Shown here: one piece after another, positions 38,208 through 48,181 of the stretch
How the letters are laid out: each line of letters begins with the position of its first letter
Numbering within the stretch: position 1 is the stretch's first letter
Source of the DNA: Vibrio sonorensis
GTDB lineage: Bacteria; Pseudomonadota; Gammaproteobacteria; Enterobacterales; Vibrionaceae
Reading direction: 5' to 3'
Assembly (NCBI RefSeq): GCF_001854765.1
Contig: NZ_LJJE01000071.1
Location: 39,026 to 103,025, forward strand
Length of the DNA: 64,000 nt
Translations under genes and position numbers: made by a program
Notes under the pieces: generated by a model
What the model was told of the DNA's origin: nothing
The model's database searches: none
What the model saw: the letters and a program-made list of their open reading frames with translations, nothing else

Positions 38208-40003
38208 TGACAGTACCTAGTTGGAACCTAAGCGTTGCTTATCAGGGATTAGATGATAGCAAGATTGAACAAGACATCGAGTTGGTGAATCAGTGTTTAG
38301 AGGTTTTGCGCTCCTATCAGAACGGTCGCGATCAGGTGAGTGTAATGCAAAACGCTATCCAGACCAATGAAGCAGCGGGCAAGTTATTAGCCACAATCAG
38401 TACCTATGCCAACTGTATTACTTCTGTAGACTCTTCTGCCACCGATGCGAAAGCCCTACTTGGGCGCATAGCAAAACTCAGCGCCGAGCTGACACAAGCC
38501 TTTACGCCATATCAAGACTCACTTATTCAAGCGAGCGAAAGTTTTGTTGATGATGTGCTAAATCACGCCAGTGGTGATGTCGCGGGACAAGCTTTTGCTA
38601 TTCGCTGGCTGAGAAAGCAAGCGAAAAACCGTCTTAGTATCGAACAAGAGCAACTATTGAGTGCTATGGAAGTCGATGGCCGCGATGCTTGGGGTAAGCT
38701 TTACGACAACGTAACTGGAACGCTGAAAGTCGATGTCAAATACGACGATGGCAGATCAGAGCAGCTTGGTTTTTCGCAGGCAGCAAGTGTGCTTTATGGG
38801 ACGGAATTTGAAAGGCAACAACCTGTTTGGGAAGGTATCCAGCGCGCAATGGCAACGCATAAAGAAACGTTTGCCGCCATACTGAATGCGATATCTGGTT
38901 GGCGATTGACTGAATACCAAAAACGTTCAAAATCCGACAATATTCATTTTCTAGAGCCGTCTCTGCACCAGTCGCGAATTACCTTGGATACGCTTGACGC
39001 AATGATGGAGTGCGCTAACGACAACAAAGCATTGGGTCAGAAAGCGGGACGTTTAATGGCTAAAGTTCATGGCCTGTCAGAAATGAAACCGTGGAATCAC
39101 CTTGCGGGAATGCCTGCCAAAGAAGGGGAGCAAGCCAAAGTTTATCCATTTGAAGAAGCCATAGAGCTGATCAAAGCCGCGTTTGAAAAGGTGTCTCCAG
39201 AGATGTCTGAGTTCGTCGATACCATGATCGCAAACGGCTGGATTGATGCCGCATCATCAGAGAACCGTCGCTTAGGGGCATATTGCACAAAATTTGCAGC
39301 AACTCGCTCTCCACTTGTTTTTATGACTTGGGGTGGAAGTCGCTCTGATTTGCTTACCTTAGCACACGAGCTAGGCCATGCTTTCCACAACTGGGTGATG
39401 CGCGATTTACCGCTGTGTAAAACCCGTTATCCAATGACACTGGCAGAAACGGCGTCTATATTTGCGGAAAATATAGTGCGAGACTACCTTCTGGATAATG
39501 CTTCAAGTGACGGAGAAAAACTCGAAATGCTATGGGAGGAACTGTCCTCCTGTTATGCGTTGACGATCAACATTCCGGTTCGATTTGAGTTTGAACGAGC
39601 GTTTTATCAGCGTCGTTCAGACAAAGAACTTACTGCGGATGAACTATGCGATTTAATGAGTGAAACGTGGCAGCGTTGGTACGGCGATTCGATGACAGAA
39701 TCTGACCCCTACTTCTGGGCAAGCAAGTTGCACTTTAGCTTGTCATCCATCAGTTTTTACAACTATCCCTATCTGTTTGGTTATCTTTTCTCTGCTGGTG
39801 TTTATGCACAGCGCGAGGTTAAAGGCAGTAGTTTCTATCTCGACTATCTCAACCTGTTAAGAGATACCGGCTCGATGACCGCAGAAGAAGTGGTAGAAAA
39901 GCACATGGCTATGGATTTGAGTAAAAAAGATTTTTGGCAGCAAAGTTTTGATCGAGTTAGCAAAAAAATCGATTATTTTGAATCTCTGCTAGATAGTCAG
40001 TGA
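38207..40003 (+). CDS. pepF: M3-family oligoendopeptidase F-like metalloprotease
   Basis: A 598-residue soluble zinc peptidase. The N-terminal F domain is helical; the active site is LAHELGHAFHNW (about residues 385-396, HExxH) followed by the third ligand region MTLAETASIFAE (about 410-421). Length equals typical PepF (about 600). It hydrolyses short peptides. It is coupled to cobC by a one-base overlap though it has no known role in cobalamin; the operon link may only be positional. No terminator is obvious before the following 213-bp gap. Confidence 0.93.
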   Translation: MTVPSWNLSVAYQGLDDSKIEQDIELVNQCLEVLRSYQNGRDQVSVMQNAIQTNEAAGKLLATISTYANCITSVDSSATDAKALLGRIAKLSAELTQAFTPYQDSLIQASESFVDDVLNHASGDVAGQAFAIRWLRKQAKNRLSIEQEQLLSAMEVDGRDAWGKLYDNVTGTLKVDVKYDDGRSEQLGFSQAASVLYGTEFERQQPVWEGIQRAMATHKETFAAILNAISGWRLTEYQKRSKSDNIHFLEPSLHQSRITLDTLDAMMECANDNKALGQKAGRLMAKVHGLSEMKPWNHLAGMPAKEGEQAKVYPFEEAIELIKAAFEKVSPEMSEFVDTMIANGWIDAASSENRRLGAYCTKFAATRSPLVFMTWGGSRSDLLTLAHELGHAFHNWVMRDLPLCKTRYPMTLAETASIFAENIVRDYLLDNASSDGEKLEMLWEELSSCYALTINIPVRFEFERAFYQRRSDKELTADELCDLMSETWQRWYGDSMTESDPYFWASKLHFSLSSISFYNYPYLFGYLFSAGVYAQREVKGSSFYLDYLNLLRDTGSMTAEEVVEKHMAMDLSKKDFWQQSFDRVSKKIDYFESLLDSQ

Positions 40004-40216
40004 TAGTTTTTCACGGTATTATGTCAGAGTACACAATGTAAGCGATTAAAAAATATACATAATTCTGGTTTGCCATGTTTTGACAAGTGTGATTTGATAT
40101 CATAAATCCGCTTTTGAGACTCATGCACCAGATACTTGTGCATAAGTGAGATCGCAGCAACAATATTTCAGTGAACAATTCTTTAACATACCCGCTGTGC
40201 AATAAAGGAGTAGCGC

Positions 40217-41245
40217 ATGACGAATTCTCTGTTTCGCCGGTCTTTTGTCTTAGACAGTCTGGACTTATCCCAGCCAATGAACGGCGGTGAAGTGATATCA
40301 GCATCGGGTACTAAAGTGACACTGCATGAAAGGGGTGTGTTGGAAATAGTTCCAGCACAGGTCACCCCTGAGACAAAACACATTCTCGTGTCAACAGGTG
40401 TCCACGGCGACGAGACAGCTCCAATGGAGTTGATCGACAAAATCATTGAAGACGTGTTAACGGGTTTCCAGCCTCTTAAGCACCGATGCTTGTTTGTTGT
40501 CGCTCATCCAGCCGCGACCAATGCGCATACCCGCTTTATTGACACAAACCTAAATCGATTGTTCGACAACAAGGCTTACGAAGAGAGCCAAGAGTTAGAG
40601 ATTGCCAATTGGCTTAAGTTGCTGGTGGATAGCTTCTATCATGACACGGCGACAACTCAGCGTTGGCACTTGGACTTGCATTGTGCGATCAGAGACTCCA
40701 AGCATTACTCCTTTGCAGTAAGTCCAAAAGTTCGTCATGCAACACGCAGCCGTGAGCTAATGTCGTTTCTCGAAAGTGCTCAAATTGATGCGGTGCTGTT
40801 TTCCAATGCACCATCGAGTACATTTAGCTGGTTTAGCGCAGAAAACTATGCTGCGCAAGCGCTGACAATGGAGTTAGGTCGGGTTGCGCGTTATGGTGAC
40901 AACGATTTAGACAAACTCGTGGGATTTGATTTGGCGCTTCGCGACTTGATAAGCGATGGTAAACCAGAGCACTTACCTAAGAAACCCATTAATTACCGCG
41001 TGAGTAGAACGATTGTTCGCCTCAACGATGACTTTGATTTCTTGTTTGATGATAACGTGGCAAATTTCACTGCGTTCAAGCACGGTGAAGTATTTGGTCA
41101 CGATGGAGACAAACCTTTGATGGCAAAAAACGAAGGTGAATCGATTGTGTTCCCAAATCGTCATGTTGCCGTCGGCCAGCGAGCAGCCTTAATGGTCTGC
41201 CCAGTTAAAATACGCTACGAGAACGATCAAGTCGTATACGATTAA
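40217..41245 (+). CDS. astE: Succinylglutamate desuccinylase
   Basis: A 342-residue zinc hydrolase of the AstE/AspA family, last step of the arginine succinyltransferase pathway (succinylglutamate to glutamate and succinate). Zinc ligands lie in STGVHGDETAP (about 58-68) and H-L-D-L-H-C-A-I-R (about 154-162); the substrate-binding F-I-D-T-N-L-N-R-L-F-D segment is at about 112-122, and T-M-E-L-G-R (catalytic Glu) at about 217-222. AAAGGAG precedes the ATG. The other ast genes are not here, so it stands apart from its operon partners, as is common in Vibrio. Confidence 0.95.
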   Translation: MTNSLFRRSFVLDSLDLSQPMNGGEVISASGTKVTLHERGVLEIVPAQVTPETKHILVSTGVHGDETAPMELIDKIIEDVLTGFQPLKHRCLFVVAHPAATNAHTRFIDTNLNRLFDNKAYEESQELEIANWLKLLVDSFYHDTATTQRWHLDLHCAIRDSKHYSFAVSPKVRHATRSRELMSFLESAQIDAVLFSNAPSSTFSWFSAENYAAQALTMELGRVARYGDNDLDKLVGFDLALRDLISDGKPEHLPKKPINYRVSRTIVRLNDDFDFLFDDNVANFTAFKHGEVFGHDGDKPLMAKNEGESIVFPNRHVAVGQRAALMVCPVKIRYENDQVVYD

Positions 41246-41270
41246 TGATACAGTCTCAATCAAGAGATTA

Positions 41271-41302
41271 AACAAGGCGCACTCAGGTGCGCCTTGTTGT
41301 TA
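41271..41302 (+). terminator. Terminator of astE
   Basis: AACAAGGCGCAC/GTGCGCCTTGTT, a perfect 12-bp stem with loop TCAG; T-rich after it. Confidence 0.85.
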
Positions 41303-41346
41303 TATGATAACCAGAATACAGATTAAATTAGGACAGATTGCACTCG

Positions 41347-42342
41347 ATGGATATCTCCCAAATCATTGATATCAAAAGATACCGATGGCAGCGCGCTCAA
41401 TGGATAATGATCGCAGCTCTATTTTTTATAGGTATCGTCTACCTTATGGTTGGAGAAGTGTTTATCTCGCCTTTGGGCGGCCTTAGCCATCTAGAGGAGC
41501 AGTTGTTGTGGAAGTTGCGCGTTCCGCGTTTATTAGCCGCAATGGCGATTGGCGCTGGCCTCGCGCTCTCTGGTGCAGTATTACAGGTTCTCTTGGGTAA
41601 CGTTTTAGCTGAACCCGGCTTATTAGGGATTTCAGGTGGTGCCAGCATGTTTATGGCGGGTTTGCTTATCTTTTTCCCATTAATGGCGACACCAGTCGGG
41701 TTTATGTTGGCAGCGATCATAGGCGCTATGTTGTTCACACTCTTATTGGTTTCGATATCTAGAGTGATGCGATTAACAACCAGTCGGTTACTGCTACTTG
41801 GTGTAGCCTTGGGCATCATGTCTAGTTCTGTTGTGACTTGGGCATTTTATTTCAGCGATGACCAAAGTCTTCGTCAATTAATGTATTGGCTAATGGGAAG
41901 TGTGGGCGGTGCCAGTTGGTATCACCATATCCTGACCATAGTAATGTTGCCGGTAGCGGTTTGGCTCTGTTTAAAAGGTCGATTACTGGACAAGTTAATG
42001 ATGGGGGAAGTTCACGCCCGTCAACTAGGCGTGAATGTTGAAAAGGTGCGTTGGCGACTCATAATTGCTGTCGCAATTATTGTTGGTTGTGCGGTTGCCC
42101 TTGGAGGTATTATCGGCTTTGTTGGTTTAGTTGTACCCCATTTGGTCCGCTTGGCGTTGGGCAGTGAAAATCGATATTTACTGCCAACAGCTGCAATATG
42201 TGGCGCGGCGCTTATGGTGGTTAGTGATTTACTTGCCCGAACTGTCTTGGACTCGGCAGAGCTTCCCGTTGGTGTGGTCACAACAACAATTGGTGCCCCA
42301 GTGTTTATTTGGATGTTATTAAAAAATCATGCTGCGCGTTAA
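41347..42342 (+). CDS. btuC: Vitamin B12 ABC transporter permease
   Basis: A 331-residue FecCD-family permease with about ten membrane helices. Typical blocks are [28 protein letters not shown] (about 52-75), [15 protein letters not shown], the coupling region [13 protein letters not shown], and [15 protein letters not shown]. The N-A-E-P-G-L-L-G form and neighbouring btuD and cob genes favour B12 over siderophore. I prefer ATG at 41347; a TTG nine bases upstream has the better-placed AGGA. btuF is not in the window. Confidence 0.9.
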   Translation: MDISQIIDIKRYRWQRAQWIMIAALFFIGIVYLMVGEVFISPLGGLSHLEEQLLWKLRVPRLLAAMAIGAGLALSGAVLQVLLGNVLAEPGLLGISGGASMFMAGLLIFFPLMATPVGFMLAAIIGAMLFTLLLVSISRVMRLTTSRLLLLGVALGIMSSSVVTWAFYFSDDQSLRQLMYWLMGSVGGASWYHHILTIVMLPVAVWLCLKGRLLDKLMMGEVHARQLGVNVEKVRWRLIIAVAIIVGCAVALGGIIGFVGLVVPHLVRLALGSENRYLLPTAAICGAALMVVSDLLARTVLDSAELPVGVVTTTIGAPVFIWMLLKNHAAR

Positions 42343-43083
42343 TAGTTTAAATATTGGTTCTCGTTTACTGCCATTGTCATTTACTTGCGAAGCAGGGGAG
42401 ATCTTACACATCATAGGGCCAAACGGCAGTGGAAAGAGCACTTTGCTAACGGCGATTTCTGGTCTGCTGCAATACGATGGTCATGTCACCTTGGATGGCG
42501 CAGAGATCGCTGAACACTCTGAGGAAAGCCTCGCTCAATATCGAGCTTTCCTATCGCAATCCGGTAGACCCGCCTTTAACATCGATGTATTTCAATTTCT
42601 CTCCCTGTCTATTCCAGCCAGTGCCAGACTTAAAACAGAAGAGATGAATTCAGCGGTTGCAGAGCTGACTCAACTGCTTGACGTCGACGATAAGCTGCTA
42701 CGCCCGATACACCATTTGTCTGGGGGAGAGTGGCAAAGAGTTCGGCTATGTGCCATCTGCTTGCAAATCTGGCCGAGTTTAAACCCTTATGCAAAGGTAT
42801 TGATGTTAGATGAGCCGCTGCGCCATTAGATATTGGCCAAGAGGTGCTCTTGTATCGATTAATCGATAAAGTGGCTGCTATGGGGATTTCGGTCGTTATG
42901 TCCAATCACGACCTTAACCGCACGTTAAAACACGCGGATAAGGCCTTATTACTTGATAAGGGAGTATGTGTATCATTTGGTCCTGTTGAGGCAGTTCTCG
43001 ACCCAGAATCCCTTTCCAACGTCTATAAAACTCAAGTGAAAAGAGTTGAGTTAGAAGACCGTTCTTTATTGGTGTTTGATTAA
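42329..43083 (+). pseudogene. btuD: Vitamin B12 ABC transporter ATPase, frameshifted near 42820
   Basis: Two frames give 251 residues, as E. coli BtuD (249). Walker A GPNGSGKST is at about 31-39, the Q loop in AFLSQSG, the signature HLSGGEWQRV at about 130-139, and Walker B VLMLDEP at about 156-162. Just after DEP the frame breaks (stop at 42829). One added base in CCGCTGCG gives D-E-P-L-A-P-L-D-I-G-Q-E-V and continues through the switch His (MSNHDLNRTL) to the end. Overlaps btuC by 14 bp. If real, the break would remove the D loop and switch and inactivate transport. Confidence 0.9.
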
Positions 43084-43199
43084 CCCCAATCACTTTTATT
43101 CATTGGCCCATCTCTCACGCTTATCTAGCCTAGTGTGCTCTATTGGGTTGATAAGCATCATCTTGGTGCAATTTGCGCCATCAAAGTGCACACATCACA

Positions 43200-43438
43200 A
43201 AGTGTGACCTTTTGATTTAAATAAAATCAATGGGTTATGGCGTTATAAAAGATGGCATAAAGCTAGCAAACTAAAAGTCGAAGAGTGTCAGTTGATCTAT
43301 GGTGATAGGCGTAGTTAAGGCTGTGTTGTTTTCCCAAAGAGCAAGTGGCAGGAAACAATCTCGTTCTTGTTAGGCTTGTTCCATCTTCTTTGGATGGCAT
43401 TTCCGCCACTCTAGGACTAGGGTGGCGGTTTTTTTTGA
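43200..43438 (+). ncRNA. Possible small RNA (unassigned)
   Basis: The 361-bp space between btuD and the next, leftward gene ends in a strong rightward terminator over 300 bp past the btuD stop. Between them are an AT-rich promoter-like stretch (43205-43250) and several potential stems, such as GGAAACAA/TTGTTCC and CCATC/GGATGG. I match it to no known Vibrio RNA. It could equally be a long btuD 3' region. The left end is only a guess. Confidence 0.35.
43403..43436 (+). terminator. Strong rightward intrinsic terminator
   Basis: CCGCCAC/GTGGCGG with an inner CTAG/CTAG pair, followed by eight Ts on the plus strand. The minus strand has no T run here, so it does not serve the gene at 43445. Confidence 0.8.
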
Positions 43439-43444
43439 TATAGC

Positions 43445-44020
43445 TTAAGCGGTAAGCGCTGCGAGATCAGCTGGTCGGTAGTAGACCGATTTTAATACTT
43501 TGCCTTCGCGGATCGTTTTGCCCTCAGTGACAACGTCTTGTGCGCACTTAGCAATAATGTAATCGCCTTTAGTGACTGCTTTTAAACCGATACCCTGTTT
43601 AGCGTAGTGCGCTTCAGTATCTTGGTACTCCTTTTCGGTACGGCATACCTTGCTCATATTACTGGAGTGGACTTCATCCCAACACGGAACAAAGTCAATA
43701 CCGCGGTTTGCTGCAACGTGAAGTAGTAGATCAATCAAATAGCTGATAGCGAGGTTGTCTTCAACTTTACTGTCGCCCAAATGCACCAATCTACCCATAA
43801 GAACATAAACACTGTCGACAATGGCATCGGCCTGCTCCATTTTGCAGTCTGCTTCCGCCAGTTCGGTCAGTTCTTCAATGGCGAGCGATGTGTGTAGCGT
43901 ATCTGCCTGCTCATTAAGTGACGCAGGATCTGCGACTGGTAAGTCAAACGTACTGCGAAACTCAGAGATGTCTTGGTATAGGTGGTCGAATAATTTTTGG
44001 CTCAGTAAGGTTAGTTGCAT
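43445..44020 (-). CDS. NTP pyrophosphohydrolase-like (MazG/PRA-PH superfamily) protein
   Basis: A 191-residue protein. The N-terminal half is an all-alpha NTP pyrophosphatase domain: E-E-L-T-E-L-A-E-A-D (about 49-58, the EExxE metal site) and Q-A-D-A-I-V-D-S-V-Y-V-L (about 62-73, the ExxD-like helix). The C-terminal part (G-D-Y-I-I-A-K-C) is unassigned. Such enzymes cut nucleoside triphosphates to monophosphates for pool cleaning; substrate unknown here. Single gene. Confidence 0.8.
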   Translation of the reverse strand: MQLTLLSQKLFDHLYQDISEFRSTFDLPVADPASLNEQADTLHTSLAIEELTELAEADCKMEQADAIVDSVYVLMGRLVHLGDSKVEDNLAISYLIDLLLHVAANRGIDFVPCWDEVHSSNMSKVCRTEKEYQDTEAHYAKQGIGLKAVTKGDYIIAKCAQDVVTEGKTIREGKVLKSVYYRPADLAALTA

Positions 44021-44240
44021 CTGGCGTTTCTTCCGATATGAAAATGATGTGCGCCAATACTAACAAACGCAGAATCATAGTGCCAACCTGAGATATGTGA
44101 AGCTGTACCACTAAAGAGTTATATGGTACATATATCTTTAAAAATAATTGAAATTTCACATGTTTTCGCTTTAATTACTAGTAACAGTAGTTCGTTTTTT
44201 AATTGGTAAGGCAAGCTAAAACCAAAGAGGTTTGCAAGCT

Positions 44241-45308
44241 ATGGGAATAACAATGGCACCTATCAGTGATAGCGAAAAAATCATTCGCAGCTTATATCAA
44301 ATCACTAATGATTATCAGAAGGGATTTGATATTCAAGTGAGCCAACTGATCCTGATGGGCTTGGAGAGGTTCAACCTAGATATTGGTATTTTGTCTCGAA
44401 TCGAGGGAAGTAAATACACAGTATTAAATTGTGTCGTTCCCGAAGGGGTTGAGCTCAATGTCGGCGATGTTTTTGACTACGACTCAACTTATTGTGAGAT
44501 CACTTGTAGCTCTTTTGGTCCTGTTGCCATAGAAAACATGGGTAAAGATGACAAGTATGCTTCTCACCCAGCTTATAAAGCGTTTGGATTAGAGTCTTAT
44601 ATCGGTATTCCAATTTTTGTTGATGATGAAGTTTACGGTACTTTAAATTTCTCATCGGCAACGGCGTACCCTAGAGAGTTCCACCGCAAGGATGTGGACG
44701 TTATGAAGCTTATGGCGTCTTGGATTGAAGTGGAACTTATTCGACGCAAGCAAGAAAAAGAGCTCCAACACTTAAATGAGCAGCTTAAGTTTCAGGCGTT
44801 CAATGATTCTTTGACCCAGTTGCCAAACAGACGTTGCTTGTTTAAAACCATGCACAAAGAAATTGAACGAATCAAACACCATGGCGGGCAGGGAACGATA
44901 GCGGTTATCGATATTGACCATTTCAAGCAAGTCAATGATGACTTCGGCCATCAAGTCGGTGATGATGTGCTAAGAGAGACAGCTCAAGTTCTGAAAGCGC
45001 AGTTAAGCGACAATGAATTTTTGGCTCGCTTTGGCGGTGAAGAATTTGTGGTTTGGTTACCGGAAGGGGACTTGGCGCAAAGGCAGAACAAGCTTGAATT
45101 ACTTCGCAAGTCGGTAAAATCCATTGACGTCACAGGCCGTCCCTTGACCATTTCCATCGGCTCTTGCCAATTCTCGTTAAAGTCATTATCCGAAGATGCT
45201 TGTCGTAAAAGTACTTTAGATAAAATGATTTCCTTAGCGGACGAATGCCTCTACGAGGCAAAAGAGTCGGGCAGAGACCGGGTTGTGGATCGCGAGTTCA
45301 CAAAATAG
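44241..45308 (+). CDS. GAF-GGDEF diguanylate cyclase
   Basis: A 355-residue soluble protein. A GAF domain at about 20-165 (GVELNVGDVFDYDSTYC, ESYIGIPIFVDDEVYGTLNF) is joined by a short coiled coil to a GGDEF domain at about 190-350: DSLTQLPNRR, DIDHFKQVNDDFGHQVGD and the active RFGGEEFVVWLP. It should make c-di-GMP. An R-x-x-D inhibitory site is not evident. The listed start is the first ATG; a TTG nine bases before and an ATG twelve after are possible. Terminator follows. Confidence 0.92.
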   Translation: MGITMAPISDSEKIIRSLYQITNDYQKGFDIQVSQLILMGLERFNLDIGILSRIEGSKYTVLNCVVPEGVELNVGDVFDYDSTYCEITCSSFGPVAIENMGKDDKYASHPAYKAFGLESYIGIPIFVDDEVYGTLNFSSATAYPREFHRKDVDVMKLMASWIEVELIRRKQEKELQHLNEQLKFQAFNDSLTQLPNRRCLFKTMHKEIERIKHHGGQGTIAVIDIDHFKQVNDDFGHQVGDDVLRETAQVLKAQLSDNEFLARFGGEEFVVWLPEGDLAQRQNKLELLRKSVKSIDVTGRPLTISIGSCQFSLKSLSEDACRKSTLDKMISLADECLYEAKESGRDRVVDREFTK

Positions 45309-45326
45309 TCGTAAACAACAACACTC

Positions 45327-45356
45327 AACGGCAGCATTTCGCTGCCGTTTTTTTTA
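45327..45356 (+). terminator. Terminator of GAF-GGDEF gene
   Basis: AACGGCAGC/GCTGCCGTT, 9-bp stem, five-base loop, then eight Ts. Confidence 0.9.
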
Positions 45357-45525
45357 TCTGTCCCAGACTACCATTGGTGTTGGCGTTGACCGCGATTTGA
45401 TTGCGGTTTGCGAAGACGCTGAGGCACACCGTTTTCAATCTAGTTCTGTTTGCAATTGGAGTAGTGTTATGAATCAACTCTAATAGGTCATCAAGGTAAT
45501 TGCACTAGGAGCTTTGTGCTCAAGG

Positions 45526-47157
45526 ATGGCTAAGTTGGAAAAAAGGATTCAATTTTTTGTAGTCATGCTGTTGGCACTTTTCTTGATAGGGTGTGGCTCG
45601 GGTGATTCTGATCCGCAGCTGGCGGAGGCTGGTTTAAGTAATGAAAACGAAGCTCAATCGGATGACACCGATGCGGCTGCCCTCAGTTGGCAATTGGGAG
45701 ACTACTCACTTTCCTCTGACGATTTTTCCAACCTATGCGAAGAACCAAGGTTAGGTTTAGATCCCTATAACAGTTACCGTTCTTATCCCGACAAGTCGGG
45801 TAGTGCTTTACATGAAAAGATGTACTTACGGGCGTTTAGCAACGAAAATTACCTGTGGTACGATGAAATTCCAGATGAGGACCCCAACCTTTTTTCTTCG
45901 GTGATCAGCTATTTTAATAACCTTAAATCGTTCGAAAAGACTGACGGTGGTCGGTACAAGGATCGCTTCCACTTTTCAGTGTCTTATGACGACTATATGA
46001 AAGCTGTTCAGTCCGGGATGGAACCTGGATTCGGCATTCATTGGATGTTTTACAACAATTATGTACCTAGGGACCTTCGGGTGGTTTATACGGACAGTGG
46101 TTCGCAAGCAGAAGTTCACGGTGTGGCTCGTGGAGATAGGGTCATCGAAATAGACGGTATTGATTTGGTCAATACTAACTCGAGTCAAGAGATTGCATAT
46201 CTAAACCAAGCGCTAACTTCTCCTACGAATGGAAAAACCTACTATTTAACTCTTCAAACTAATAACGGCGCTGAAAGAGTGGTTGCCCTCACAGCAGGTG
46301 ACGTTCCCCGCTCTTACATTAAGACCGCAAAAGTTATTCGTCACAATGGAAAAGGCGTGGGCTATTTGCAGCTTAATGCTTTCAGTGCTTTGGCTCAGGA
46401 GTCGTTGATTGATGCGTTTAACTATTTTCGCAACCAAAATATAGAGGAAATAGTTCTTGATCTTCGATACAACAGTGGCGGATTAATACTGCAGGCAGCG
46501 CAACTTGGTCATATGTTAACCGGAGCGGGAGAAAATCGAGTTTTCAGTCGGCTTGTATATAATGACAAACGTATGAGGGAAGAGGGAGGAACAATCTATC
46601 CATTCCTAAGTTACAGTTATAATTGGCAAACCAATCAATTTCAGAATGAAATGCTACCAAGTATTAATGTAAGCAGGGTCTATGTTTTATCCACTCATAA
46701 CACTGCTTCAGCAAGTGAAGAGCTGATCAACGCTTTACGTGGTATTGATGTAGAAGTAGTGCTTATCGGTGCAGAAACAACCGGTAAACCTTATGGCTTT
46801 ACCCCCGTACACAACTGCGGAACCTTTTATTATACGATTGAGTTCCAAGCTGAAAATGAAAAAGGCTTTGGTGACTACGCCGACGGGTTAATACCAACAG
46901 ACAGATCGTTGGTCTCCTCGACACTCGGTGTCGATAACAAAGTAGAAGGCTGTAGAGTGAATGACGATCTTTCTCACCCTTTAGGGGATGAGTCTGAAGG
47001 TATGTTGGCAGCGGCTCTCGAGTATATGGTCAGCTCAACATGCCCAAGTTATACAGCTTCTACAGCGGCTCAGTCACAACCAGCCAAAGAAGGTATTCCG
47101 ATGCACAATTGGTCGCCACCATTAACAGGTGAGGCAATCCATGTCCATTTTGAATAG
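45526..47157 (+). CDS. S41-family protease lipoprotein with PDZ domain
   Basis: A 543-residue secreted lipoprotein. The signal ends with the lipobox L-F-L-I-G-C, and an acidic Ser/Asp-rich linker follows. A PDZ-like domain is near residues 185-245 (A-E-V-H-G-V-A-R-G-D-R-V-I-E-I-D-G). The S41 domain follows: G-Y-L-Q-L-N-A-F-S, DLRYNSGGLILQAAQL, catalytic Ser in NTASASEELINAL and Lys in TTGKPYGF. Members of this type are tail-specific-protease-like but often of unknown substrate. The ATG at 45526 is used; a GTG 12 bases earlier is possible. It overlaps the next lipoprotein gene. Confidence 0.9.
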   Translation: MAKLEKRIQFFVVMLLALFLIGCGSGDSDPQLAEAGLSNENEAQSDDTDAAALSWQLGDYSLSSDDFSNLCEEPRLGLDPYNSYRSYPDKSGSALHEKMYLRAFSNENYLWYDEIPDEDPNLFSSVISYFNNLKSFEKTDGGRYKDRFHFSVSYDDYMKAVQSGMEPGFGIHWMFYNNYVPRDLRVVYTDSGSQAEVHGVARGDRVIEIDGIDLVNTNSSQEIAYLNQALTSPTNGKTYYLTLQTNNGAERVVALTAGDVPRSYIKTAKVIRHNGKGVGYLQLNAFSALAQESLIDAFNYFRNQNIEEIVLDLRYNSGGLILQAAQLGHMLTGAGENRVFSRLVYNDKRMREEGGTIYPFLSYSYNWQTNQFQNEMLPSINVSRVYVLSTHNTASASEELINALRGIDVEVVLIGAETTGKPYGFTPVHNCGTFYYTIEFQAENEKGFGDYADGLIPTDRSLVSSTLGVDNKVEGCRVNDDLSHPLGDESEGMLAAALEYMVSSTCPSYTASTAAQSQPAKEGIPMHNWSPPLTGEAIHVHFE

Positions 47158-47530
47158 AGTAGAGAGTTTAGCAGGGATGCTATTGATAGTCGGGGTAATG
47201 GGTTGCAGCGTGACTACATTGCCTATCCAAGAAGCAATTAGCGTCAACATTACCTCGAGTGGTGTCAGAGAGATTCAAGCTGCAATTAGTGTGTTTCAAA
47301 ATGGTAAGCTTGTCCCCCGACTCGCTGACAATGTGTTTGAGCATTCGCCAATATTGCTCGTAGAGTATGGGAATGTAAAAGACGAAGATGGAAAGCTACT
47401 CGACGGTCGTCACGGCCGTTTGCCAGAGGCGTATCAATTACAAATTCGCGGCGAAAATTGCGGTGTGTATTACCAAAAAAGCGATAAGTTTGTTCGTTTG
47501 TACAAGGTAACCTGCCAAAAATACAAATAA
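47141..47530 (+). CDS. Small lipoprotein coupled to the S41 protease
   Basis: A 129-residue protein with a signal peptide and lipobox (V-M-G-C at about 19-22). The mature part is a small, mainly beta domain with two further Cys near the end (GENCGVYY, KVTCQK) that could form a disulfide. It starts 17 bp inside the S41 gene, with GGTGAGG upstream of the ATG, so the two are cotranslated. A partner, inhibitor or substrate of the protease is a fair guess. I recognise no family. Confidence 0.75.
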   Translation: MSILNRVESLAGMLLIVGVMGCSVTTLPIQEAISVNITSSGVREIQAAISVFQNGKLVPRLADNVFEHSPILLVEYGNVKDEDGKLLDGRHGRLPEAYQLQIRGENCGVYYQKSDKFVRLYKVTCQKYK

Positions 47531-47562
47531 AACAAAGCCAGTTACGCACTGGCCTTGTTATT
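47531..47562. terminator. Bidirectional terminator-like hairpin
   Basis: AACAAAGCCAGT/ACTGGCCTTGTT with one mismatch and a five-base loop, between convergent genes. Confidence 0.6.
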
Positions 47563-47575
47563 CAATGCTTAACGT

Positions 47576-48130
47576 TTAAAACAAATATGGAAACAGTTTT
47601 TTCCTTTGCTCGCTGGTCAGTGATTCAACCATACGAATATTGTTGTCAGGAATGGATTCTGGATCTGGATAATGTCTCAATACTTTTTCCATGCTTTCCT
47701 CTCTGATTAAGTGAAAGACGGGGTATGGAGAACGGTTGGTTAGGTTTTCGCTGTCATCCGGATGTGCATCTGCAAAGCAATATTCTGGGTGGAATGTGGC
47801 GAGTTGGAAAACCCCTTCCCAGTTTTGCTGGCGAATGAGGGCTTCAACCCACTCGATAAAAAAGTTGTAATCCATAAAGTCTTGCAACATTTCAGGTACA
47901 ACGACGAGAGTGGTTTCTAACTCAGAGGGCTCTGAATGCTCTAGGCGAATCAGCTCAGTTAAAATATCTTCTAACAAGGCTTCTTCCGCGGTGGCATCCG
48001 AGATCACTATATCAATTTGCTTGTTTCGCTCAGGTTTAGCAGCGAAAGGGCACAGGTTTAACCCAATCACAACATCTTTTAACCAGCGATGGACTTCATT
48101 ATAAATGGTTTGATTGTCGACTTTACTCAT
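47576..48130 (-). CDS. DUF1415 family protein
   Basis: A 184-residue soluble protein. DUF1415 marks are the start helix V-x-R-W-L-x-x-V-V-I-G-L-N-L-C-P-F-A (about 14-30), L-V-V-V-P-x-M-L-x-D-F-x-D-Y-N-x-F (about 75-91), and F-H-P-E-Y-C-F-A-D with N-R-S-P-Y-P-V-F-H-L-I-R-E (about 112-140). No biochemical function is known to me. It is transcribed alone. Confidence 0.9.
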   Translation of the reverse strand: MSKVDNQTIYNEVHRWLKDVVIGLNLCPFAAKPERNKQIDIVISDATAEEALLEDILTELIRLEHSEPSELETTLVVVPEMLQDFMDYNFFIEWVEALIRQQNWEGVFQLATFHPEYCFADAHPDDSENLTNRSPYPVFHLIREESMEKVLRHYPDPESIPDNNIRMVESLTSEQRKKLFPYLF

Positions 48131-48181
48131 ATACTACTTTCACTTCTAAGGTGAATCATTGCCGACATCATACCAGAACTA

